DNA from: Cupriavidus taiwanensis
GTDB lineage: Bacteria > Pseudomonadota > Gammaproteobacteria > Burkholderiales > Burkholderiaceae
Direction: 5' to 3'
DNA length: 64,000 nt
NCBI RefSeq assembly: GCF_900250115.1
Contig: NZ_LT984804.1
Coordinates: forward strand, 434,001 to 498,000
The translations under genes were made by a program, and so were the position numbers. The notes under the pieces are model-generated. The model saw nothing but the letters and a program-made list of their open reading frames with translations. It was not told the origin of the DNA and did no database searches. Below are positions 54,500 through 63,296 of this stretch, piece by piece. The stretch's first letter is position 1. Each line of letters begins with the position of its first letter.

Positions 54500-55114
54500 A
54501 TGATGAAGAAATGGCTGACCGCAGCAGTGTGTTCGACGATGGTTGCCGCCCCGGCAGGCATGGCCCTGGCGCAGACGACGGCACCCGCACCGGCAACGAC
54601 GGCCGGAACGGCTGCAACCGGCGCAAGGGCAGACTATGACGCCGCAGTGAAGCAGGCCGACGCCGACTACAAGGCTGCCTCTGCCAAGTGCGATGGCATG
54701 AAGGACAACGCCAAGGACGTCTGCAAGGCCGAGGCCAAGCGCGACCGCGACGTGGCCAAGGCGCAGGCCGAAGCGCGCCGCGACGGCACGCAAAAGTCGA
54801 TGGCCAAGGCCGAGAAGACCAAGGCCGACCGCGACTATGACGTGGCCAAGGAAATGTGCGACGACAAGAAGGGCAACGACAAGGACGTCTGCAAGAAGGA
54901 CGCCAAGGCCGCACATGAAAAGGCCCTGACCGCCGCCAAGGTCGACAAGGCCGCGGCGACCGGTTCGCGCGCCGACGTCGCGGAAGCCCGCGCCGATGCG
55001 AAGAAGGACACCATGGACGCCGCCTACAAGGCCGACAAGGAGCGCTGCGACGCCATGTCAGGCGAGTCCAAGGACAAGTGCCAGGCCGACGTGAAGGCCA
55101 AGTACGGCAAGTAA
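54500..55114 (+). CDS. Secreted Lys/Asp-rich protein with three Cys-x10-Cys repeats
   Basis: I do not recognise this 204-residue protein by name. It has a signal peptide ending ALAQ (about residue 24), a Thr/Ala/Pro linker, and three copies of a charged helical unit: AKCDGMKDNAKDVCKAEAKR, EMCDDKKGNDKDVCKKDAKA and ERCDAMSGESKDKCQADVKA. Each has C-x10-C, a possible disulfide across two helices, separated by KAEKTKADRDYD-type spacers. The mature protein is soluble and very rich in Ala, Lys and Asp. A GGAAAGGAG site fits the ATG at 54500. It is followed by a CsbD-like stress gene; a periplasmic stress role is a guess. Confidence 0.75.
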   Translation: MMKKWLTAAVCSTMVAAPAGMALAQTTAPAPATTAGTAATGARADYDAAVKQADADYKAASAKCDGMKDNAKDVCKAEAKRDRDVAKAQAEARRDGTQKSMAKAEKTKADRDYDVAKEMCDDKKGNDKDVCKKDAKAAHEKALTAAKVDKAAATGSRADVAEARADAKKDTMDAAYKADKERCDAMSGESKDKCQADVKAKYGK

Positions 55115-55168
55115 GCCGCTTCAGCACGGTCCGGCCCGGTCAGGGGCGGACCGTCCACCGCACCACTC

Positions 55169-55200
55169 GCAAGGGGACGCCGCAGGCGGCGCCCCCTTGC
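55169..55200 (+). terminator. Long imperfect hairpin between the Cys-repeat gene and the CsbD-like gene
   Basis: A 15-bp stem with one A-C mismatch (GCAAGGGGACGCCGC and GCGGCGCCCCCTTGC) and a 2-nt loop lies between the two genes, 21 bp before the CsbD-like ATG. No T-tract follows, so it may limit read-through or stabilise the mRNA. Confidence 0.6.
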
Positions 55201-55221
55201 CATCAGAACCGGGAGCACGAC

Positions 55222-55425
55222 ATGAACTGGGATCAGATCGAAGGCAAGTGGGAACAGGCCAAGGGCAAGGTCAAGGAGAAGTGGGGCAAGCTGACCGACG
55301 ACGATATTGCGCAGATCAACGGCAAGCGCGACCAGCTCGCCGGCCGCATCCAGGAGCGCTATGGCTATACCAAGGAGCGCGCCGAGGAAGAGATGAAGGA
55401 GTGGGAACGGGATGTGCGGTGGTAA
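55222..55425 (+). CDS. CsbD-family stress-response protein
   Basis: The 67-residue protein is a full CsbD domain: MNWDQIEGKWEQAKGKVKEK, then LTDDDIAQINGKRDQLAGRI and a QERYGYTKERAEEE tail. CsbD proteins are small, soluble and general-stress induced (sigma-B controlled in Bacillus); their biochemical role is unknown. GGGAG precedes the ATG by 7 bp. A strong terminator follows 22 bp after the stop. Confidence 0.93.
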   Translation: MNWDQIEGKWEQAKGKVKEKWGKLTDDDIAQINGKRDQLAGRIQERYGYTKERAEEEMKEWERDVRW

Positions 55426-55446
55426 GACGCCGCACGACGGTCTTGC

Positions 55447-55470
55447 AGGCGCCTCCGGGCGCCTTTTTTT
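55447..55470 (+). terminator. Rho-independent terminator of the CsbD-like gene
   Basis: AGGCGCC pairs with GGCGCCT around TCCG, followed by TTTTTTT. Confidence 0.9.
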
Positions 55471-55543
55471 GTGAGGCGCCCTGGCGGTTGGTCCGGGGAC
55501 GGAGGCAGCCCCGTAGCCGTGGCGACCAAGGTTAACCCTAGTG

Positions 55544-55559
55544 GTCTACTTTTGTAGAC
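55544..55559. promoter_or_regulatory. Candidate GntR operator (GTCTAC-TTTT-GTAGAC)
   Basis: A perfect 6-bp inverted repeat with a TTTT centre lies 73 bp before the GntR gene. TATACT (55564-55569) right after it could be the -10 of the regulator's own operon. Auto-repression is inferred. Confidence 0.6.
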
Positions 55560-55631
55560 TTTTTATACTGTCGGGCACCGCCAGCCGGCATCCGCCGGCG
55601 CCTCAATGTGCCCGGCACCGGGCGCCAGCCC

Positions 55632-56417
55632 ATGCCGGACCCTCTATCCAGCGAACTTCTGTCCCGCAGCCGCCAGCCGGTCTACCTGCAGCTGGCCACC
55701 ATCTTTCGCCGCCAGATCGAAAGCGGCGCCTGGCGCCAGGGTGCGCGCATCCCGTCGCTGCAGCAGCTGTGCCGCCAGTACGGCGTGGCGCGCATGACCA
55801 TGCACCATGCGCTGTCGATGCTCGACGAGGAAGGGCTGCTGGAGCGCTCGCGCGGGCGCGGCACCTTCGTCAGGGCGCCATGCCAGGCGCGGCGGCAGGT
55901 GTCGCTGTCGACCAGCTGGGACGAGGCCGTCGCCGTCGGCGCGCAGCTCGATACCGAAGCCATGGTCGAGTCCGCCGGCAAGGTGCCGCTGCCCGACGAC
56001 CTGGGCATGCCCTGCACCGGCGAGCGCGCGCCCGCCTACCACTTCCTGCGCCGGCTGCACCGCCTCGACGGGCGACCCTTTGCCGTGGGCGAGGTCTATA
56101 TCGAGGCCGATGTGTTCGCGCGCGACCCCGAGGCGTTCCGCCAGGGCGCGTCGGTGCCGGTGCTCGACCGCTTTCCCGGCCTGTCGGTCAGCACCGCGCG
56201 GCAGCGGCTGTCGATCGTCGCGGCCGGCGCGCAAGCGGCGGCCGCGCTGGCGCTGGCGGTGGGTGCGCCGGTGGCTGAGCTGCGCCGCTTTGCCTGCGTG
56301 CCGTCGACCACGGCGGCGGGCGCCGAGCGCATCGTCTATTTCGCCCGCATTGAATTTCCCACCGACTTTGTCTGCCTCGATTTCGACCTGCTGGCCGCCC
56401 GCCCGCATCCGGCATGA
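55632..56417 (+). CDS. GntR-family transcriptional regulator (UTRA type)
   Basis: The 261-residue protein has a winged helix (PVYLQLATIFRRQIESGAW, LCRQYGVARMTMHHALSML, RGRGTFVRAP) and a UTRA ligand domain (APAYHFLRRLHRLDGRPFAV and later blocks). The start at 55632 is preferred, but an in-frame ATG at 55608 is possible. It is co-directional with, and 45 bp from, the TPP-enzyme gene, so probably controls it and itself through the palindrome upstream. Confidence 0.85.
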   Translation: MPDPLSSELLSRSRQPVYLQLATIFRRQIESGAWRQGARIPSLQQLCRQYGVARMTMHHALSMLDEEGLLERSRGRGTFVRAPCQARRQVSLSTSWDEAVAVGAQLDTEAMVESAGKVPLPDDLGMPCTGERAPAYHFLRRLHRLDGRPFAVGEVYIEADVFARDPEAFRQGASVPVLDRFPGLSVSTARQRLSIVAAGAQAAAALALAVGAPVAELRRFACVPSTTAAGAERIVYFARIEFPTDFVCLDFDLLAARPHPA

Positions 56418-56462
56418 CGGCCCGTCAATGCCTGCCAACCTCTCCAACCTCCGGACCCCCAG

Positions 56463-58025
56463 ATGGATAACGCACAACCGATGAACGGCGCCGAAAGCCT
56501 GGTCAAGACCCTGCTGGCCAATGGCGTGGACACCTGCTTCGCCAACCCCGGCACCAGCGAGATGCATTTCGTCGCGGCGCTGGACCGCATTCCCGGCATG
56601 CGCTGCGTGCTGGGGCTGTTCGAAGGCGTGGTCACCGGCGCGGCCGATGGCTATGCGCGCATGACCGGCAAGCCCGCCGCCACGCTGCTGCATTGCGGCC
56701 CGGGGCTGGCCAACGGGCTGGCCAACCTGCACAACGCGCGCCGCGCGCAGACGCCGGTGGTCAACCTCATCGGCGACCAGGCCACCTATCACCGGCCGCT
56801 GGACGCGCCGCTCACCGCCGACACCGAAGGCTGGGCGCGGCCGGTCTCGGTGTGGACCCGCACCGCCACGCGGGCGGCTTCGGTCGGGGCCGATGCGTCG
56901 GCCGCGGTGCAGGCCGCCTGTGCCGCGCCGGGCGGCGTCGCCACCCTGATCCTGCCGTCCGACGTGTGCTGGGATGCGGGCGGCGTGGTGACCGCGCCGC
57001 TGCCGGCGCTGCCGGTGCCCAGGGTGTCGCCCGATGCCGTGCAGCAGGCCGCGCGCGTGCTGCGCTCGGGCCAGCCGACCCTGATCGTGCTGGCTGGCAG
57101 CGCGCTGCGCGAGGCGCCGCTGGCCGATGCGCACCGCATCGCCGCGGCCACCGGTGCGCGCCTGATCTCGCCTATGTCCAATGCGCGCGTCACGCGCGGG
57201 CGCGGCCGCCTGGCGCTGGACCGGGTGCCGTATTCCGGCGATGCCGCGCGCGACAAGCTGGCCGGCATCCGCAACGTGATCCTGGTGGGCGCGCCGGCGC
57301 CGGTGACCTTCTTTGCCTACCCGGGCAAGTCGCCGCGCCCGTATCCGGAGGATGCCGCGGTGCATGTGCTGGCCCGTCCGGAAGAAGACCTGGCCGAAGC
57401 GCTGGCCCGGCTGGCCGATGAAGTCGGCGCGCGCCATGCCCGGCTGCCCGCCGCTGCAGTGCCGGCGCCGGTGGAGCCCGCGCGCGGCGCGGTCAGCTCC
57501 GAGGCGGTGGCGCGCACGCTCACCGCGCTGCTGCCCGAGCAGGCCATCGTGGTGGAAGAGAGCGTCAGCTTCGGCCGCGCCTTCTATCCCGGCACGGTGC
57601 ACGCCGCCCCGCACGACTGGCTGCAGCTGACCGGCGGCGCCATCGGCGCGGGCCTGCCGCTGGCGCTCGGCGCGGCCGTGGCCTCGCCCGGCCGGCGCGT
57701 GGTGGCGCTCCAGGCCGACGGCTCGGCCATGTATACGCTGCAATCGCTGTGGACCATGGCGCGCGAACAGCTCGACGTCACCGTGGTGGTGCTGGCCAAC
57801 CGCAAGTACGCCATCCTGCTGGGCGAACTGGCCGGTGTCGGCGCCAACCCCGGCAAGACCGCGCTCGACATGCTCGACATCGGCAACCCGGACCTGGACT
57901 GGGTCAGGCTGGCCAGCGGCATGGGCGTGGAGGGGGCACAGGCCACCGACATGGAAGGCTTCGCCGACCTGTTCCGCATGGCCAACGCGCGCAAGGGACC
58001 GTTCGTGATCGAACTGGTGATCTGA
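56463..58025 (+). CDS. Thiamine-diphosphate-dependent enzyme, acetolactate-synthase-like (benzoylformate-decarboxylase branch)
   Basis: The 520-residue protein has the three-domain TPP fold. The catalytic Glu (E54) is in GLFEGVVTGAADGYARMTG, and the cofactor motif is VVALQADGSAMYTLQSLW ... LANRKYAILLGE, with Ala in place of the first Gly of the usual GDG. Annotated relatives are called acetolactate synthase large-subunit-like, but the missing small subunit and the context argue against branched-chain amino-acid synthesis. A 2-keto-acid decarboxylase or ligase is likely. The GntR gene upstream suggests catabolic induction. Confidence 0.85.
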   Translation: MDNAQPMNGAESLVKTLLANGVDTCFANPGTSEMHFVAALDRIPGMRCVLGLFEGVVTGAADGYARMTGKPAATLLHCGPGLANGLANLHNARRAQTPVVNLIGDQATYHRPLDAPLTADTEGWARPVSVWTRTATRAASVGADASAAVQAACAAPGGVATLILPSDVCWDAGGVVTAPLPALPVPRVSPDAVQQAARVLRSGQPTLIVLAGSALREAPLADAHRIAAATGARLISPMSNARVTRGRGRLALDRVPYSGDAARDKLAGIRNVILVGAPAPVTFFAYPGKSPRPYPEDAAVHVLARPEEDLAEALARLADEVGARHARLPAAAVPAPVEPARGAVSSEAVARTLTALLPEQAIVVEESVSFGRAFYPGTVHAAPHDWLQLTGGAIGAGLPLALGAAVASPGRRVVALQADGSAMYTLQSLWTMAREQLDVTVVVLANRKYAILLGELAGVGANPGKTALDMLDIGNPDLDWVRLASGMGVEGAQATDMEGFADLFRMANARKGPFVIELVI

Positions 58026-58086
58026 GCGGCGGCGCGGCGCGCAGGCCCGCCGCGCATCCCCGGGCGTCCGGCCCTGCCGGCGTTTC

Positions 58087-58497
58087 TCAGTCGGTCAGGT
58101 CGGGCCGCCCCGGCGCCTCGCTGGCGCCGGTCAGTTGCTGCGCCACGTATTCATGCAAGCGCGACAGCTCCAGCGCGATGCCCTCCGGGAACCCCTGCCG
58201 CCCGCCGCGCTTGTCGATCAGCAGCTCGACCAGGAAGGCATGCAGCGCGGCCGGATTGGCGGACAGCGCCGCCAGCTGGTTGCCGATGCGCGGATAGCGC
58301 CGGGACAGCGCCAGCGGGCGCGTCGCGGCCGGCAGCGACAGCAGCCAGCGCATGGCAAGGTCCGACAGCACCGCATCGTCCGGCGACGGCGCACGCCGCA
58401 ACTCGCTCCAGTCCGGTGCGACCTGCACCGCCGGCTCGCCGTCCAGGATCTTCTTGGCTTCCTCGACGGTGACGAATTCAAAAGAGAGGGGTTCCAT
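58087..58497 (-). CDS. Conserved hypothetical protein
   Basis: I do not recognise this 136-residue protein. It starts MEPLSFEFVTVEEAKKILDG and has regions ALSRRYPRIGNQLAALSAN and FLVELLIDKRGGRQGFP, suggesting an all-helical, soluble protein. It has no signal peptide and no membrane helix. The start at 58497 is the first Met of the conserved-looking part. It converges on the TPP-enzyme gene, with 61 bp between stops. Confidence 0.6.
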   Translation of the reverse strand: MEPLSFEFVTVEEAKKILDGEPAVQVAPDWSELRRAPSPDDAVLSDLAMRWLLSLPAATRPLALSRRYPRIGNQLAALSANPAALHAFLVELLIDKRGGRQGFPEGIALELSRLHEYVAQQLTGASEAPGRPDLTD

Positions 58498-58643
58498 GCC
58501 GGCTCCAGGGGATCGGCACAACGCGTGGCGCTGCGCCGTTGCGTGCATTCTAGCGGTACGCGGGCTCGCGACGGCGGAAGGCGCGTGACCCGCCGGCACG
58601 CGCGCCGGCACTGATCAGGCGCGCCGCGCCGGGCGGGCTTTCC

Positions 58644-59372
58644 TTAAAGCACGATCGGCACATCCACGCCCACCGGTGCGACATATTCCGTCATGCGCCG
58701 GCGCGACAGGTCCATATGGGAGCGAACGATTTCGGCCGCGGCCTCGGCATCGTGGCGCGCGATCGCGTCGATGATTTCGTCGTGCTGGTCGGCGGCCTTG
58801 CCCAGGTCCTCTTCCATGTCGGCGGTGGTGGGATGCCGGTAGAAGATCTTCCCCAGCCGCGCGTGGTCGATCAGGATTCGGCGCAGGCTCGGCATCAGGT
58901 ACGGGTTGTGCGCCATCTTGCCGATCTGCAGGTGGAACTGGTCGTTGTTGAGCACGCGGTTCTCGACATCGTTGCTTTCGATGGCCTCGCGGAACCGCTT
59001 CTGGATCTGCTTCAGTTCATCGATTTCACGCGCGGTGGCGTTGGTGGCGGCGAGCTGCGTGGTCGCGATGTAGATCATCGGCGCCGCCAGGAAGAAATTA
59101 CGCAGCGACTGGTGGTTCATCGACGACACCCGCGCCGCGCGGTTGGCTTCCAGCTCGATATAGCCCTCGGCCGCCATCTGCCGCATCAGCTCGCGCACGG
59201 GCGGGCGTGACAAGCCGAATTCCTCGCTCAGGGCCAGCTCATCCACTACCGCGCCGGGCGCCAGCTCCATGCTGACGATGCGCCGGCGCAGGGCCTCGGC
59301 CAGCAGCGCCTTGCGGTCCATCGAAGCCTCGGATGCTGACACCTCGTCCGCACCCGCCTTGGTTCTCGCCAT
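58644..59372 (-). CDS. GntR-family transcriptional regulator, FCD subfamily
   Basis: The 242-residue protein has a winged helix (LLAEALRRRIVSMELAPGAV, EEFGLSRPPVRELMRQMAAEG) and an FCD domain with NNDQFHLQIGKMAHNPYL and DQHDEIIDAIARHDAEAAAEI supplying the metal-binding His and Asp. Start ATG 59372 is chosen over a TTG at 59393, which would fall inside the operator. It is divergent from the FAD oxidoreductase operon; two identical half-site operators in the gap point to regulation of both. Confidence 0.88.
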   Translation of the reverse strand: MARTKAGADEVSASEASMDRKALLAEALRRRIVSMELAPGAVVDELALSEEFGLSRPPVRELMRQMAAEGYIELEANRAARVSSMNHQSLRNFFLAAPMIYIATTQLAATNATAREIDELKQIQKRFREAIESNDVENRVLNNDQFHLQIGKMAHNPYLMPSLRRILIDHARLGKIFYRHPTTADMEEDLGKAADQHDEIIDAIARHDAEAAAEIVRSHMDLSRRRMTEYVAPVGVDVPIVL

Positions 59373-59383
59373 CTTGGTCACCT

Positions 59384-59402
59384 TGTCTATCAATCGTAGA
59401 CA
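59384..59402. promoter_or_regulatory. Operator A (TGTCTA-N7-TAGACA) for the FCD regulator
   Basis: A perfect 6-bp inverted repeat with 7-bp spacer lies 11 bp before the regulator ATG. An identical pair of half-sites occurs at 59529-59547. Confidence 0.72.
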
Positions 59403-59528
59403 TTCTATGGCATCGGCACGGGCCGGATGCCCTTTCGGCTTTCATTGTGCCTCAGACGGCGCTTTCCGACGTGCAGTCCGATCAAGCGTAAACCCTGATA
59501 GCTGTTTGTCTATCTACAAAATATTCTC

Positions 59529-59547
59529 TGTCTACAAATGATAGACA
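59529..59547. promoter_or_regulatory. Operator B (TGTCTA-N7-TAGACA) for the FCD regulator
   Basis: The same arrangement lies 55 bp before the FAD oxidoreductase ATG. A further TGTCTA half-site at 59507-59512 is not completed. Two exact copies in 164 bp are strong evidence for a dedicated operator. Confidence 0.75.
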
Positions 59548-59602
59548 TAAAGGCGCGGACACCGGATCGGGAACAGCGGGGTCTGCTGCGAAGTGAGGCA
59601 AG

Positions 59603-60922
59603 ATGACCAAGGTAACTTCGACGCCGGCCGACGATTCCACGTGCGGCTGGTTCCATCTGAGCCGGCCGCGCCAGCCGCGGCCGGCGCATAGCGGCAACAC
59701 CAGCGCGCGCTGGGCAATCATCGGCGCCGGCTTTACCGGCCTGGCCGCCGCGCGCGAACTGGCGCAGCGTTATCCGGATGACACGGTGGTGCTGGTGGAG
59801 GCGCAGGAAGTCGGCTTTGGCTCGTCCGGCCGCAACGCCGGCTTTGCCATCGACCTGCCGCACGACATCGGCGCCGACGACTACATCGGCGAGCTCGCGA
59901 CGGCGCGCCAGTGCATGGAGCTGAACCTGACCGGCCAGCGCCTGCTCAAGGCGCTGGTCGACCAGTACCGCATCGACTGCCACTTGCGGCCATCCGGCAA
60001 GTACCAGGCCGCCATCGAGGAGCGCGGCATCGCGGTGCTGGACGCCTACCGCCGCGGCCTCGACAAGCTCGGCCAGCCCTATGACATGATCGAAGGCGCG
60101 GACCTGCCGGACCACATCGGCACCTCGTTCTACCGCAAGGCGCTGTTTACGCCGGGCACGGCCCTGATCCAGCCGGCGGCGCTGGTGAAAGGGCTGGCCG
60201 ACAGCCTGCCGCCGAACGTGCAGTTGTACGAGCGCACGGCGATCACCGAGGTGGATTACGGCAACAAGATCGTGCTGAGCCATCGCGGCGGCAGCATCAC
60301 CGCCGATACGCTGCTCCTTACCAACAACGCCTTCGGCCAGCGCTTCGGCTTCCTGCGCGGCACCATGCTGCCGGTGTTTACCTACGCCAGCCTGACCCGT
60401 CCGCTGACGCCGGCGGAGCAGGCGCAACTGGGCGGCAAGGCGTTCTGGGGCCTGATCCCGGCCGATCCCTACGGCACCACCCTGCGCCGCACCCACGACA
60501 ACCGCATCCTGGTGCGCAACAGCTTCAGCTACAACCGCGACGGCCGCAGCAATGCCAGGTACCTGGAGCGCTTTGTCAGGACCCATCGCGAATCGTTCGA
60601 GCGCCGCTTCCCGATGCTGCCCGGCGTCGAATTCGAATACACCTGGGGCGGCTCGCTGGCGCTGTCGCGCAACCACATGGGCCATTTCGGCCAACTCGCC
60701 CCCAAGGTCTACGGCGCGCTGTGCTGCAACGGGCTGGGGATTACGCGCGGCACCGTCACCGGCCATCTGCTGGCCGAGCACCTGGCCGGCGAGCGCAATG
60801 CGCTGATCGACTTCCTGCTGGCATCGCCGGGCCCCAACCGCAATCCGCCCGAGCCGTTCCTGTCGATGGGCGTCAACGCCAATCTCTGGCTCGGCCAGCG
60901 CCGCGCCGGCAGGGAAATCTGA
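59603..60922 (+). CDS. FAD-dependent amine/amino-acid oxidoreductase (DAO family, PuuB-like)
   Basis: The 439-residue flavoprotein has a dinucleotide-binding motif WAIIGAGFTGLAAARELA (about 37-54), GFGSSGRNAGFAI and a C-terminal GLGITRGTVTGHLLAEHLAG. This is the gamma-glutamylputrescine oxidase/glycine oxidase-like branch. It probably oxidises a secondary or primary amine to an imine, giving an aldehyde plus amine. It is first in a four-gene run with an MFS carrier, a DapA-fold enzyme and a PuuC-like aldehyde dehydrogenase. The substrate is unknown; a D-amino acid or cyclic amino acid such as a hydroxyproline isomer is conceivable. Confidence 0.87.
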   Translation: MTKVTSTPADDSTCGWFHLSRPRQPRPAHSGNTSARWAIIGAGFTGLAAARELAQRYPDDTVVLVEAQEVGFGSSGRNAGFAIDLPHDIGADDYIGELATARQCMELNLTGQRLLKALVDQYRIDCHLRPSGKYQAAIEERGIAVLDAYRRGLDKLGQPYDMIEGADLPDHIGTSFYRKALFTPGTALIQPAALVKGLADSLPPNVQLYERTAITEVDYGNKIVLSHRGGSITADTLLLTNNAFGQRFGFLRGTMLPVFTYASLTRPLTPAEQAQLGGKAFWGLIPADPYGTTLRRTHDNRILVRNSFSYNRDGRSNARYLERFVRTHRESFERRFPMLPGVEFEYTWGGSLALSRNHMGHFGQLAPKVYGALCCNGLGITRGTVTGHLLAEHLAGERNALIDFLLASPGPNRNPPEPFLSMGVNANLWLGQRRAGREI

Positions 60923-61012
60923 AGCGGGTGCCGGCGGCACCGGCCCATCCATTCCCATCAGAGCCGGACCCGATGCAGGTCCGCGCGACATTGGTCAACA
61001 AGGAGACAGACG

Positions 61013-62341
61013 GTGGCAAACAATGTGTCAATCGAGGACGTTCCTCTCAATGGCTTCCATCAACTGCTATGCATCCGCTCCGGCGGCGGCTGGCTGCTCG
61101 ATGGCTACGTGCTGAGCATCATCGGCGTCGCCATGGTGCCGCTGGCCGCCGCGCTTGGACTGAGCGGCTTCTGGCAGGGCATGGTGGCCGCGTCGGCGCT
61201 GATCGGCATCTTCTGCGGCGGCTTCCTGGGCGGCGTGCTGACCGGCAGGCTGGGCCGCAAGACGCTCTATTTCGTCGGGCCGACCATCTTCGTGCTGTGC
61301 TCGCTCGCCCAATACTGGGCCACCTCGGGAGCGGAACTGTTCTTCATGCGCTTCCTGATCGGCATCGGCGTCGGCTTCGAATACCCGGTGGCGGGCGCGT
61401 TGCTGGTGGAGTTCCTGCCGAAGAAGTACCGCGGACCCCGCCTGGCGATGCTGACCATCCTCTGGTTCGCGGGTGCGGCCCTGGCCTATATCGTCGGCAA
61501 CGCACTGCTCGACACCGGCCGCGCCGATGCCTGGCGCATCGTGCTGGCGAGCCCGGCGGTGATCGGCGTGCTGCTGCTGGCGGTCCGCCTGGGCACGCCG
61601 GAATCGCCGCGCTGGCTGCTCAGCAAGGGCCGGGCGGCGGAGGCCGAGCGCATCATCCGCCAGGTCTACGGCCCGGCCTTCTCGCTGTGCAACCTGCCGG
61701 AGCAGGTGGCGGAGAAGAAGGTGTCGCTGCTGGCGCTGCTGCATTCCGGCTACGGCAAGCGCATGCTGTTCGTCGCGGTGTTCTGGAGCTGCTCGGTGAT
61801 CCCGGTGTTCGCGGTCTATGCGTTCGCGCCGACCGTGCTGCAGGCGCTGAACCTGAGGGGCGCGTGGGCCTCCTACGGGTCCGTCGCCATCACCATGCTG
61901 TTCGTGGTCGGCTGCATCGTCGCCACGCGGCTGATCAACATCATGGGTCGGCGCAGCATGCTGATCCACAGTTTCCTGTGGTCGGGCCTGGCCCTGCTGG
62001 CGCTGGGTGCCTGTTCGGACGGCAACCAGATGCTGGTGCTCGTATTGTTCGGCGCCTATGCGCTGTTCATCGGCGGCGCGCAGGTGCTGCAGCTGGTCTA
62101 TCCCAATGAGCTGTTCCCGACCGAGATCCGTTCGGCGGCGGTCGGCATGGGCGCGTCGCTGTCGCGGATCGGGGCGGCCATCGGCACCTGGCTCGTGCCG
62201 ATCTCGCTGCAGACCATCGGCATCGGCCACACCATGTACGCCGCAGCCGGGGTCACGCTGGTCGGCCTGCTGGTATCGCTGGCGCTGGCGCCCGAGACGC
62301 GTTTTCTCAGCCTGCAGGAGGCGGCTTCGCTGGGCCGCTAG
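61013..62341 (+). CDS. Major facilitator superfamily (sugar-porter-type) transporter
   Basis: The 442-residue protein has 12 predicted membrane helices, the loop 2-3 motif GVLTGRLGRKTLYFVG (MFS motif A-like), TPESPRWLLSKGRAAEAERI between the halves and ELFPTEIRSAAVG, which marks the sugar-porter or aromatic-acid group. The start is GTG at 61013, with an AGGAG site about 10 bp upstream. It sits inside the catabolic operon and most likely imports its substrate. Confidence 0.9.
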   Translation: MANNVSIEDVPLNGFHQLLCIRSGGGWLLDGYVLSIIGVAMVPLAAALGLSGFWQGMVAASALIGIFCGGFLGGVLTGRLGRKTLYFVGPTIFVLCSLAQYWATSGAELFFMRFLIGIGVGFEYPVAGALLVEFLPKKYRGPRLAMLTILWFAGAALAYIVGNALLDTGRADAWRIVLASPAVIGVLLLAVRLGTPESPRWLLSKGRAAEAERIIRQVYGPAFSLCNLPEQVAEKKVSLLALLHSGYGKRMLFVAVFWSCSVIPVFAVYAFAPTVLQALNLRGAWASYGSVAITMLFVVGCIVATRLINIMGRRSMLIHSFLWSGLALLALGACSDGNQMLVLVLFGAYALFIGGAQVLQLVYPNELFPTEIRSAAVGMGASLSRIGAAIGTWLVPISLQTIGIGHTMYAAAGVTLVGLLVSLALAPETRFLSLQEAASLGR

Positions 62342-62387
62342 CCATCCCCGCTCTTCTTTCCTGAATCCCTGAATTTTCGGAGGCACC

Positions 62388-63296
62388 ATGAAGTTCCAAG
62401 GCATCTACACGCCCGCCATCACGCCGCTGACGCCCGATGGCAAGATCGATAACGCCGCCTTTGGCGAAGTGCTGGAGTCGCTGATCGAGGCCGGCGTGCA
62501 CGGCATCATCATCGGCGGCTCCACCGGCGAATACTATGCGCACACCACGGAAGAACGCCTGGGCCTGGCCGCGCTGGCGAAGGAAGTGATCGGGTCGCGC
62601 GTGCCGCTGGTGGTCGGCACCGGCGCCGTGCGCACCGAGGATTCGGTCGAATTTGCCCGCGGCGCCAGGGCGATCAAGGCCGACGCCATCCTGGTCGGCT
62701 CGCCGCCCTATGCGCTGCCGACCGAGGCCGAGAACGCCGTTCATGCGCTGACCATCGACCAGGCCGCCGGCCTGCCGGTCATGCTCTACAACTATCCGGG
62801 CCGGATGGGCGTGTCGATGGGGCGCGAGTTCTTCCGCACCGTGACGTCGGCCTCCGGCAACTTCGTCGCCATCAAGGAAAGCTCGGGCCAGACCGCGCAG
62901 CTGCACATGCTGGCGACCGAGTTCCGCGACATCGACATTTCGTGCGGCTGGGACGACCAGGCGCTGGAGTTCTTCGCATGGGGCGCGCGCAGCTGGGTCT
63001 GCGCCGGTTCCAACTTCATTCCGCGCGAGCACATCGCGCTGTACGAGGCGTGCGTCATCGAGAAGGATTTCGACAAGGGCCGGCGCATCATGTCGGCGCT
63101 GATGCCGCTGATGGACTTCCTGGAAGGCGGCAAGTTCGTGCAGTCGATCAAGCACGGCTGCACCGTCGCCGGCTTGCGCGCCGGCGGCGTGCGCGCACCG
63201 CTGCAGGACCTGGACGACACCGGCAAGCGCCGGCTGGAGGCGATCATCGCCGAACTCAAGCGCACGGTGGCTGCCATCGTCGGGGGGCAGGCGTAA
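62388..63296 (+). CDS. DapA-family (dihydrodipicolinate synthase/N-acetylneuraminate lyase) enzyme
   Basis: The 302-residue TIM-barrel protein keeps the Schiff-base machinery: GGSTGEYYA (carboxylate-binding loop), LYNYPGRMG (catalytic Tyr) and VAIKESSGQ (Lys). The family includes DapA, NanA and the pyrroline-4-hydroxy-2-carboxylate deaminase of hydroxyproline catabolism. Beside an amine oxidase and an aldehyde dehydrogenase the last is an attractive reading, but gene context could equally fit another keto-acid lyase. Its stop overlaps the aldehyde-dehydrogenase start by one base (TAATG). Confidence 0.88.
   Translation: MKFQGIYTPAITPLTPDGKIDNAAFGEVLESLIEAGVHGIIIGGSTGEYYAHTTEERLGLAALAKEVIGSRVPLVVGTGAVRTEDSVEFARGARAIKADAILVGSPPYALPTEAENAVHALTIDQAAGLPVMLYNYPGRMGVSMGREFFRTVTSASGNFVAIKESSGQTAQLHMLATEFRDIDISCGWDDQALEFFAWGARSWVCAGSNFIPREHIALYEACVIEKDFDKGRRIMSALMPLMDFLEGGKFVQSIKHGCTVAGLRAGGVRAPLQDLDDTGKRRLEAIIAELKRTVAAIVGGQA

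Noticed and set aside
59373..59393. Upstream TTG start of the FCD regulator
   Set aside because: It would lie within the TGTCTA-N7-TAGACA operator; the ATG at 59372 is normal.
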